A DNA stretch of 5,970 bases from an uncultured Armatimonadota bacterium (GTDB lineage Bacteria; Armatimonadota; Fimbriimonadia; Fimbriimonadales; Fimbriimonadaceae). How positions within the stretch are numbered: the stretch's first letter is position 1; every line of letters begins with the position of its first letter. The notes beneath the pieces were generated by a model, which saw only the letters and a list, made by a program, of their open reading frames with translations, was not told where the DNA came from and did not search any database. Below, piece by piece: positions 1 through 5,581 of the stretch. Position numbers and translations under genes: made by a program. Location: assembly GCA_946478935.1 (NCBI GenBank), contig CAMLEL010000167.1:1-5970 (forward strand), in the 5' to 3' direction.

Positions 1-683
1 AGGAACTGGATGAGGTTAGCGAGAAGTGCGCCGCGAATGGTTTACGGGTTCAAGCCATCGGCTCGCCCGTCAACAAGGTCAAACTAACAGGAGCCAACCA
101 ACCTCTTGAATTGGCAAAGCTGGAACGCTCCATCCACGCGGCCAAGAGAGTTGGAGTCGACGTCATCCGCATCTTCAGTCCGGAGGTGGATGCTGATCAG
201 TTCGACAACGCGTGGTTGGCCGTGGAAGCTTGGATGGCCGAGCAAATCTATTTGGCAGAAGAATCGGGGATCGTCCTGATCCACGAGAACGACGCCCGCT
301 TTTACGGCGCATTTCCGGAAGGCGCCAAGCGCCTCTTCGATCGTTTCGACGGTCCCAACTTCCGCGCCGCCTTCGACTTTGCCAATACTGTGCTCATCGG
401 CTATCGACCGATGTCCGATTGGTTTCCTTGGTTATTGCCCCACCTGCACACCTTGCACATCAAAGATGCCGTCGCCTCTGAGAATCGAATTGTGCCTGCC
501 GGGGAGGGTGATGGGCAAGTGGCGATCACCCTTCGGTGGCTCATCGACCAAGGGTGGAGAGGTCCGCTAACCATCGAACCGCATCTTGCGAGCGCAGGGA
601 AGTTTGGCGGCTTTTCCGGTGCGCAGTTGTTCGAGGAGGCAGTGAACGCATTGAGGCAGGTTATGCGAGAGGTGGGAGCTTGA
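1..683 (+). CDS. Sugar phosphate isomerase/epimerase, TIM-barrel family (5' end missing)
   Basis: The reading frame is open from base 3 to the TGA at 681-683, giving 226 visible residues; the N-terminal beta-strands lie outside the window. The sequence resembles the xylose isomerase-like TIM barrel (AP endonuclease 2 superfamily), whose members isomerise or epimerise sugars using a divalent metal. The expected metal ligands appear in order: Glu in HEND (codon 285), Asp in FDFAN (375), His in LHIKD (456) and Glu in TIEPH (576). Their spacing of 30, 27 and 40 residues is close to that of D-tagatose/D-psicose 3-epimerases. The His that follows the metal Asp by three residues in those epimerases is Asn here (codon 384), so the substrate or reaction may differ. 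No signal peptide can be judged. The gene overlaps the next one by 4 bases, so the two are probably one operon. Family assignment is firm; the substrate is unknown. Confidence 0.88.
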   Translation, partial: ELDEVSEKCAANGLRVQAIGSPVNKVKLTGANQPLELAKLERSIHAAKRVGVDVIRIFSPEVDADQFDNAWLAVEAWMAEQIYLAEESGIVLIHENDARFYGAFPEGAKRLFDRFDGPNFRAAFDFANTVLIGYRPMSDWFPWLLPHLHTLHIKDAVASENRIVPAGEGDGQVAITLRWLIDQGWRGPLTIEPHLASAGKFGGFSGAQLFEEAVNALRQVMREVGA

Positions 684-1756
684 AAGTCCGATTTGGGATC
701 GTGGGTTGCGGCGCGATCTTTAAAACTCATGCGGATGCCTTAGCCCAGATCGAGGATGCGACACTATCGGGGGTTTACGATGAGGTTCGCGAGCGTACGT
801 GCGCAGCCGCAGAGCAATTTGGGTGTACTCCTGCTCAGACTCTGGAAGAGCTATTCCAGTTGTGCGACGCCGTCATCGTGTGCACTCCAAGCGGTTTGCA
901 TGGCCAGATCGGGACCATGGCAGCAAGGGCTGGTAAGCACGTCCTCGTTGAAAAGCCGATAGACGTGACCCTGGAAAATGCGCGCGGGCTCGTTGAGGCT
1001 TGTGAGCAAGCGGGAGTGAAACTCGGAACCATCAGCCAACATCGCTTCTGCCGCAGCATCCGACGATTACGTGATGCAGCACAGGGAGGCGAACTTGGTG
1101 AGTTGGTTGCGGGGGACGCCTACATCAAGTGGTACCGAACTCAGGCCTACTACGACTCGGGTGGTTGGAGAGGCACGAAGGCGCTCGACGGAGGTGGATG
1201 CCTCATCAACCAGGGAATCCATATGATCGACATGATCCAATGGATCATGGGGGGCGTGAAGTCCGTTCAGGCTCAGGTCCGCACAGCCACTCACGATATC
1301 GAGGTGGAGGACGTTGCCCAGGCTCTGGTTGAGTATCGAAATGGTGCAACCGGGATCATCTACGGTTCGACATCGGTTTTTCCGGGTTTGGCTGAGAGGT
1401 TGGAAGTGCACGGGCGTCACGGCTCGGTGATCTTGGAGGCAGACCGGCTGAAAATGTGGAAATCCGATGCTGATGCTGCCGATCAGGGTTTGTATGGCGG
1501 CGGCGTGATGATGCAACCCACGCCGATCCGCCATATTGCTGCTGAGAGTGAGGCTCACTTGGTGGCCGAATCGCAGGAGGACGCGAGCGCCTGCTGGGGT
1601 GAGCAGCACCGCCTGCAATTGGAAGATTTCACTCGGGCGATCTTGGATGGGAGAGAACCGTTTTTGACCGGTAAAGCCTCGCTCGAGCCGTTAAAAGTCG
1701 TTTTGGCGATCTACGAAAGCGCGGCAAATCAGGGAGTTAGAGTCGCGATTGACTGA
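680..1756 (+). CDS. Gfo/Idh/MocA family NAD(P)-dependent oxidoreductase
   Basis: This 358-residue protein has the usual family length and is predicted to be cytoplasmic. Members oxidise or reduce sugars and cyclitols with NAD(P). The N-terminal Rossmann fold shows GIVGCGAIFKTH (residues 6-17), the dinucleotide-binding glycine motif. Residues 90-93 are VEKP, with the catalytic Lys at 92. The central domain carries GGGCLINQGIHMIDM, with His181 and Asp184 as the second part of the active site; Asn177 stands where many members have Asp. TTG at 680 is chosen as the start because it puts the Rossmann motif at the normal distance from the N-terminus, lies just after a purine-rich GAGGTGGGAG, and overlaps the upstream stop (TTGA). 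The open frame extends further upstream, but that part translates to non-homologous-looking sequence inside the previous gene. With the isomerase it suggests catabolism of a sugar, cyclitol or keto-glycoside; the substrate cannot be told from sequence. Confidence 0.92.
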   Translation: MKVRFGIVGCGAIFKTHADALAQIEDATLSGVYDEVRERTCAAAEQFGCTPAQTLEELFQLCDAVIVCTPSGLHGQIGTMAARAGKHVLVEKPIDVTLENARGLVEACEQAGVKLGTISQHRFCRSIRRLRDAAQGGELGELVAGDAYIKWYRTQAYYDSGGWRGTKALDGGGCLINQGIHMIDMIQWIMGGVKSVQAQVRTATHDIEVEDVAQALVEYRNGATGIIYGSTSVFPGLAERLEVHGRHGSVILEADRLKMWKSDADAADQGLYGGGVMMQPTPIRHIAAESEAHLVAESQEDASACWGEQHRLQLEDFTRAILDGREPFLTGKASLEPLKVVLAIYESAANQGVRVAID

Positions 1757-1772
1757 GAGTTAACTGGCATTC

Positions 1773-1830
1773 TTACCAAATATTTACAAAGCTTTACCGT
1801 GTTACCAGGTATTCCTAGCGTACCATTACA
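1773..1830 (+). promoter_or_regulatory. Phased TTAC repeats upstream of the PEP-CTERM gene
   Basis: The 77-bp gap between the oxidoreductase stop and the PEP-CTERM start contains TTACC or TTACA at 1773, 1784, 1794, 1802 and 1826, plus GTACC at 1820. The first three are 11 and 10 bp apart, about one helical turn. This could be an array of regulator half-sites or simply local AT-rich bias. TACCAT at 1821-1826 matches four of six bases of a -10 box and would place transcription initiation at or next to the ATG at 1834. I find no good -35 box and no sigma-54 -24/-12 pair. Confidence 0.3.
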
Positions 1831-1833
1831 AAC

Positions 1834-2715
1834 ATGCATTGGAGATCTGCGTTCGTTTTGGGAGCGGTTTGCAGCGTAGTTGCGACCTCGCAGGCTGTGG
1901 ATGTGGTCAGTGGAGATTTTGCCGCAGATGGGTGGTTTGCCGCGGGGGATTCTCTGAGCCCAGATCCCATTTATTGGTCAAGGGGTAATACGGTTGGAGG
2001 CTTTACCGCGTACTACGTGGACTTCATCTTGGATGGCTCCCAAACCGTTAACGGAGGCTCGGGCCTATTTGGTAGCCCGACTGGCAACCTCGTCAACGGG
2101 ACGGATTGGCTTGTTGGCGACCTCGTGCTTGGTATGGGAGTTGACTCGCTCGACGATAATATTTATGAGAACGGCTTCTACTACAAGTTCGACTTCGTGG
2201 GGGATGGCAACTGGACTCCGGCGACCTCGATCGGCGGCGTGGACGGACTATCTTCTTTCTCGGCTGGTGGAACGAGGGGCGGCATCAGTGTTTTCAGCCA
2301 CCCCCATATCTCGATGACCGGAAGAACCGATGAGTACTCGCTCGCGGATGGCACCGTCATCGATGCAGAAAATGATCCGGGTGCAATCAATTTCAACGCG
2401 GCAATGCGACATTGGTCGATCTTGGACGTAGGGACGCCATTCGATGGCAGCGGATTCGCCAACCCTGTTACCTCCCAGTTCCTAGTTAATTTCAGTTTGC
2501 TGAACCGCATTGCTGGCAACCAGATTTCGGACACCATCAACCCGGGAATGAAACTGGTTTGGGCAGCCTACGGGAGCACGAATACAATTGGTATGGATAT
2601 GGTCTGGCCAGAAGATTTTCCGCCGGATGAAGTGGTTCCTGAACCCTCGACGCTGGCCCTGATGACGTTGGCTGGCTTGGCAGCTTTGCGCCGAATGCGA
2701 CGCAAAGCTGAGTAG
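1834..2715 (+). CDS. PEP-CTERM sorting domain-containing exported protein
   Basis: The protein has 293 residues. Residues 1-21 form a signal peptide with a short basic N-region, a hydrophobic core and a probable cut after SQA. The C-terminus is a clear PEP-CTERM signal: VPEPS at 268-272, a hydrophobic stretch 273-284, then a basic tail RRMRRK. In other bacteria this signal is processed by an exosortase and directs proteins to the outer surface, often together with exopolysaccharide. The body (22-265) is rich in Gly, Asp, Asn, Ser and aromatic residues and has a single Cys within the signal peptide. I recognise no catalytic domain in it; it looks like a beta-rich secreted protein, function unknown. 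The start is well fixed: an in-frame TAG lies at 1816, and ATG 1834 is the first start after it. There is no Shine-Dalgarno sequence before the ATG, unlike several neighbours, so translation may be leaderless. The 3' end faces the next gene tail to tail. Confidence 0.9.
   Translation: MHWRSAFVLGAVCSVVATSQAVDVVSGDFAADGWFAAGDSLSPDPIYWSRGNTVGGFTAYYVDFILDGSQTVNGGSGLFGSPTGNLVNGTDWLVGDLVLGMGVDSLDDNIYENGFYYKFDFVGDGNWTPATSIGGVDGLSSFSAGGTRGGISVFSHPHISMTGRTDEYSLADGTVIDAENDPGAINFNAAMRHWSILDVGTPFDGSGFANPVTSQFLVNFSLLNRIAGNQISDTINPGMKLVWAAYGSTNTIGMDMVWPEDFPPDEVVPEPSTLALMTLAGLAALRRMRRKAE
2681..2710. repeat. Perfect 10-bp inverted repeat at convergent gene ends
   Basis: CAGCTTTGCG at 2681-2690 is the exact reverse complement of 2701-2710, with a 10-base loop between. 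It lies within the last codons of the PEP-CTERM gene, three bases before its stop codon, and 21 bp beyond the stop of the convergent minus-strand gene. Neither side is followed by a run of T, so it is not a classic Rho-independent terminator, but a strong hairpin between two converging genes may still act as a bidirectional terminator or 3'-end stabiliser. The repeat also encodes part of the C-terminal ALRRMRRKAE tail, so codon constraints could have produced it. Confidence 0.5.
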
Positions 2716-2730
2716 TCCGTTCGCTGAATT

Positions 2731-3234
2731 CTACATTGGGCCGATGTTCTTTGCGAGTTGGTCGGCGATAACATGAAAGTTATCGGTCGCGCCATCTCCA
2801 AATCGATCATCGGCTCGTTCCATCACCAAGTGGTGCAGAGTGCTTCCAAGCATCTCATCCATGGATTTTCGGGAATCCATTTCATTTCCGAATCCTCCAA
2901 AGGCTCCCATGGGCTGGTAGGGCGTTCCGTGATGCAGGTTGGCGATTCGCCATGCCTCCGGAACCATAAAGTCGGCTACCGCAAAGAAGCGATAAACCCG
3001 GCCTTCACCGAACTGGGCTTCCAACTTCTTGATCTCTTCGGCGGCTCGGTCGTGACCGATTCCCATTTGCAGCGCACGCTTTGAGCTGAAGAATAGGGGT
3101 CCGCCACCGCTGGCAAGTAGGTTGCTCAGCATCGGCTTTTTGTCGGGCATCGACATCCAGGCATCGGTGTCCCAATTGGCAACGGCGGCCCCTGTCGTCG
3201 CGACAGCAACCGCGATAATACAGCTAAGTTTCAT
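2731..3234 (-). CDS. Small secreted protein of unknown family
   Basis: This 167-residue protein is not one I recognise. It begins with a typical signal peptide (MKLSCIIAVAVATTGAAVA, residues 1-19, then NWD), so the mature protein of about 148 residues is exported. The mature part is rich in Met and has no Cys. It contains a predicted amphipathic helix near HDRAAEEIKKLEAQFG, followed by EGRVYRFFAV, two LHH motifs, and a Gly/Phe stretch GAFGGFGNEMD between them. The ATG at 3234 is chosen because it starts the signal peptide and follows the strong Shine-Dalgarno AAAGGAGAG at a good distance; the in-frame ATG 11 codons upstream would put charged residues before the signal and ignore that site. 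The gene lies downstream of the acidic-protein gene on the same strand, 105 bp away, and converges with the PEP-CTERM gene. Its leader has an RNA structure that could hide the ribosome binding site. Confidence 0.75.
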   Translation of the reverse strand: MKLSCIIAVAVATTGAAVANWDTDAWMSMPDKKPMLSNLLASGGGPLFFSSKRALQMGIGHDRAAEEIKKLEAQFGEGRVYRFFAVADFMVPEAWRIANLHHGTPYQPMGAFGGFGNEMDSRKSMDEMLGSTLHHLVMERADDRFGDGATDNFHVIADQLAKNIGPM

Positions 3235-3236
3235 GA

Positions 3237-3302
3237 TCCATCTCTCCTTTAATGTGCAAAGGGCCACTTAGTGACCCCTGTTATTGGACGAGGAGAGATG
3301 AA
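3237..3302 (-). promoter_or_regulatory. Leader RNA structure that can sequester the ribosome binding site
   Basis: On the minus-strand transcript, TTCATCTCTCCT (3302 to 3291) pairs over 12 positions with AGGAGAGATGGA (3248 to 3237), which is the Shine-Dalgarno of the gene starting at 3234; ten of these pairs are consecutive Watson-Crick. Nested inside, AGGGGTCAC (3279 to 3271) and GTGGCCCTT (3267 to 3259) form a 9-bp hairpin with a TAA loop. The stem ends two bases before the ATG. Three pairs (3301/3238, 3278/3260, 3274/3264) are G-U in the minus transcript but would be A-C mismatches in a plus transcript, so the fold belongs to the strand of the gene it precedes. A TATAAG at 3334-3329 could be a -10 box, but no matching -35 is seen. 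Whether it is a thermosensor, a protein- or ligand-controlled switch, or passive is unknown. Confidence 0.5.
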
Positions 3303-3339
3303 ATGGCCAGGTTCAATCGAGGCAATTTCTTATAGCTTT

Positions 3340-3717
3340 TTAAGGCTCAGGATCCTCTGGTGGAATGTCGATATCGGCAATGTTTTCAATCGGATCCGAC
3401 TCATCAATCCGATTTGCTACGCCTTCCGGTCCCCCGAGAATTGGGTCTTCATCCAAAATGTCTGCCTGGTAGTAATCGATCGGATTCTCGATACGCGCAT
3501 CCTCGACCGTGTCGCCAATCGGATCTGGTAATGCCGACCCGCTGTGGATGTCTGCAAATCGATCGAGAGCCGTGTTGTCAGCATTGCTCGGCTCTGGTGC
3601 GGTTGGATAAGGAATCTCCTGACGTTCTTTCGGGTCGTTAGCATCCACTGGCAACTTGGGATCGGTCAGTTCGCTCTGTAATTGTTCCGGTAACTTATCG
3701 GCTTCGTTCTCTCGCAT
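3340..3717 (-). CDS. Acidic, proline-rich, probably disordered small protein
   Basis: The frame encodes 125 residues with no signal peptide, membrane segment, Cys or Trp. About 34 residues are Asp or Glu against 8 Lys or Arg, and about 18 are Pro, so it is strongly acidic and likely unstructured in the cytoplasm. The second half repeats a [D/N]PI motif: LPDPIGD, IENPIDYY, DEDPILG and ESDPIEN, ending IDIPPEDPEP. The DNA under these shows the same word ATCGGATC or a close form several times. The ATG at 3717 is preceded by TTGGTGA, a modest ribosome binding site. I recognise no family. Frames open on the other strand across the region have worse composition and no convincing start, so this one is preferred, though a non-coding region is not excluded. 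It lies upstream of the small secreted protein gene and divergent from the stalk genes. Confidence 0.6.
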   Translation of the reverse strand: MRENEADKLPEQLQSELTDPKLPVDANDPKERQEIPYPTAPEPSNADNTALDRFADIHSGSALPDPIGDTVEDARIENPIDYYQADILDEDPILGGPEGVANRIDESDPIENIADIDIPPEDPEP

Positions 3718-3918
3718 GGTTTCACCAAATTCTTAGACTTCCTATGAGGGGCACGGAGCATAGGAGGCATTGTAAAATTCCTGTTAGAACTTCGGCGCAA
3801 ATCCCCATATCTCGCCGGAACGGCTCCGGATCGTCATCCAAATAGACATAGGTCGTTTGGAACTCAAGTAAAAGTCCCGCAGTCTGACCTTACGGTTTAA
3901 GGAAGTAGGAGTTTGAAG
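3718..3918. promoter_or_regulatory. Divergent intergenic region with small inverted repeats
   Basis: This 201-bp gap separates the acidic-protein gene (leftward) from the stalk-protein gene (rightward) and must hold promoters for at least one of them. TACAAT on the minus strand (3774-3769) fits five of six -10 bases and could serve the acidic gene. TAGACA (3843-3848) and TAAAAG (3869-3874) resemble -35 and -10 boxes for the stalk genes, but their 20-bp spacing is too long to trust. Small inverted repeats are CCGGA/TCCGG (3815-3829), TCCAAA/TTTGGA (3837-3861) and CCTTA/TAAGG (3888-3902). The AGGAG at 3907-3911, seven bases before ATG 3919, is the stalk gene's ribosome binding site and fixes its start. 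Confidence 0.45.
3738..3767. repeat. Inverted repeat in the leader of the acidic-protein gene
   Basis: CTTCCTATG (3738-3746) and CATAGGAGG (3759-3767) can pair over nine positions, with one T-G wobble on the plus-strand RNA and a 12-base loop. A perfect core of seven pairs (TCCTATG/CATAGGA) remains on either strand. It lies about 20 bp upstream of the acidic-protein start and next to the possible TACAAT -10 box, so it could be an operator or a leader hairpin. No T-run follows it. Confidence 0.35.
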
Positions 3919-5574
3919 ATGAAAAAGCCTGGATTGATTGCTTTGGCGCTTGCGATTTCAACGACCTCGTTTGGACAAGCGATCGCCGTATATGTGAACG
4001 GTGAACCAGTCGCGTTCTCTGGCGTATCGCCGCAGAAGATCGGCGGTCGGGTACTGGTACCGCTCCGGGGCGTGATGGAAAAGCTCGGCGCATACGTCAG
4101 CTATCAGGCCGCAACCAAGACGGTCACCGCCAATCGGGGTGACGTGGATCTTCAACTGACGTTGGGCCGCCGAAATGCGATTCTGAATGGTCGCGAAGTC
4201 ACCTTGGACGTTCCCGCAATGGAGTATCGCGGCAGCACGTTGGTGCCCCTCCGATTTATGGGCGAGGCACTTGGCGCTGACGTCCGATGGGATGCGGCTG
4301 CAAATGCGGTTCGTATCTTTACGGATGGAGGTAGTGAGCCCACCGATCCCGTTAACCCGCCCAACACTGGCGGTGGCACGATCGAAATTGAAGGTTTCGA
4401 TGTCACGGGCAGCGAAATCTTGAAAGCAGGCTCCGTGGTTGAATTCACGCTGAGAGGCACACCGGGCGGCACCGCAAGCGTGCAGATTCCCGGCATCGTC
4501 CGAGATCTGGTGCTGCGAGAAACGTCGCGCGGCGTTTACACCGGGTCTTATACGGTTCCAGTTCGCAACAACTCCGAGGTCACGGTGAGTAAGGCGACGG
4601 TTATCGCCAAACTTCGGGTTGGCCGCGAAGAGAGGCTCATCCAAGCTTCCGACACCTTCCAATTCGATAACCTGCCGCCCAGCATTTCGAGCATTACGCC
4701 CGAGCCAAATGGTCGTGTCAATGCATTGCGACCCAACATCACTGCCGTATTCTCCGATCAGAGCGGAACGGGCGTGGATGTGAACAAAGTGCGGCTCGTC
4801 ATCGATGGCCGCGACGTGACGAGTGACGCAACAATTACGAGCAACTTGCTCGCCTTTCGTCCCACCTACGCGCTGACGGTTGGCAAGCACGAAGCCGCAA
4901 TCGAAGTCTTCGACTTGGCTGGCAACCGAACGACACGCAACTGGGAATTCACCGTGGTGGATAAGGCCAACGTCATCACATCATTCCAGTCAAACGCCGC
5001 TCGTGAGATTCAACCAGGAGACGAGATCGTCTTCACCCTTACCGGCGAGCCGAAGGCGACGGTGAACCTGCAAATTGGCGATATTCGAACATTGGCGATG
5101 GAAGAGACCACGCCTGGCAAATACACCGCCGCATATGTCGTGCGACGAACCGATCGTTTGGATGGCATCGTTGTGACGGCCAAAGTGAAGACCCGCTCCG
5201 GCGAGACGTTTACAACCGACCTGACGCTCGGCTCAAGAGTTGCCGGGAGCGACCGGCTTTCCGTACCCACCATCTCATCCCACGAGAACGGAGGAAAAGT
5301 TGGCCGAACAGCCACCTTCCGAGGTAAGGCCGATCCCAACGCTCGCGTACTGCTGCGAATCGAATTCAGTCAGCGGGTGCTGGGCGCTATCCCCATGAAT
5401 GGAGTTATCGGCGAGGTGGAAGTCCAAGCGGACTCCAGGGGAAACTGGGAGACCAAAGAAGTCGATCTGGATACGGGTCTGGGACGTGACAACATCACGT
5501 ACACGTTGACGGCGGTGACATTGGGTGAGGAAGACGCCCGATCAGAACCAGTGAAGATCACGCTCAAGAGGTAG
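3919..5574 (+). CDS. Secreted stalk-domain (copper amine oxidase N-terminal-like) protein with Ig-like modules
   Basis: The protein has 551 residues. Residues 1 to about 21 are a signal peptide. Residues 24-134 form the stalk domain found at the N-terminus of copper amine oxidase and of many bacterial surface proteins: VNGEPV, then GGRVLVPLRGVMEKLGA, NGREVTLDVPA, and a second VPLRFMGEALGADVRWD. A Pro/Gly linker (about 139-153) leads to a beta-rich module (155-250) that is repeated at about 348-437. Between the two copies is an Ig-like domain (253-347) with SGTGVDVNKVRLVIDG and a closing DLAGNRTTRNWEFTV. The C-terminal part (about 447-551) is another Ig-like module. No oxidase catalytic domain is present, so the copper amine oxidase name does not imply that activity; a structural, adhesive or cell-envelope role is likely but inferred. 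ATG 3919 is chosen over TTG 3913, which is too near the AGGAG. A paralog follows after 7 bp. Confidence 0.88.
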   Translation: MKKPGLIALALAISTTSFGQAIAVYVNGEPVAFSGVSPQKIGGRVLVPLRGVMEKLGAYVSYQAATKTVTANRGDVDLQLTLGRRNAILNGREVTLDVPAMEYRGSTLVPLRFMGEALGADVRWDAAANAVRIFTDGGSEPTDPVNPPNTGGGTIEIEGFDVTGSEILKAGSVVEFTLRGTPGGTASVQIPGIVRDLVLRETSRGVYTGSYTVPVRNNSEVTVSKATVIAKLRVGREERLIQASDTFQFDNLPPSISSITPEPNGRVNALRPNITAVFSDQSGTGVDVNKVRLVIDGRDVTSDATITSNLLAFRPTYALTVGKHEAAIEVFDLAGNRTTRNWEFTVVDKANVITSFQSNAAREIQPGDEIVFTLTGEPKATVNLQIGDIRTLAMEETTPGKYTAAYVVRRTDRLDGIVVTAKVKTRSGETFTTDLTLGSRVAGSDRLSVPTISSHENGGKVGRTATFRGKADPNARVLLRIEFSQRVLGAIPMNGVIGEVEVQADSRGNWETKEVDLDTGLGRDNITYTLTAVTLGEEDARSEPVKITLKR

Positions 5575-5581
5575 AGGAATG

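Noticed and set aside
536..679. N-terminal extension of the oxidoreductase to an ATG at 536.
   Set aside because: The extension overlaps the isomerase coding sequence, translates to Arg-rich sequence, and would displace the Rossmann glycine motif from the N-terminus. TTG 680 fits better.
1067..1618. Minus-strand open frame (183 codons) under the oxidoreductase.
   Set aside because: It is antisense to a clearly recognised Gfo/Idh/MocA gene, and its product has no recognisable features.
1765..1780. TGGCAT as a sigma-54 -24 element for the PEP-CTERM gene.
   Set aside because: No GC appears at the required -12 position; the matching site is AA.
3259..3279. Inner leader hairpin as a Rho-independent terminator.
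   Set aside because: On the minus strand it is followed by only three T and then GCACATT, so the T-run is too weak for intrinsic termination.
3298..3531. Plus-strand frame starting ATG 3298 just after AGGAGAG.
   Set aside because: The purine run is only two bases from the ATG, too close for a ribosome site, and is better explained as the arm that pairs with the minus-strand ribosome site. The product has no recognisable features and lies antisense to the acidic protein.
3815..3829. CCGGA/TCCGG hairpin as a terminator.
   Set aside because: The stem is only five pairs, no T-run follows, and no gene ends nearby on either strand.
3958..4890. Long minus-strand open frame (310 codons) under the stalk gene.
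   Set aside because: It is antisense to a gene with clear domains, signal peptide and ribosome site; its translation is rich in Arg, His and Cys with no family resemblance, typical of a shadow frame.
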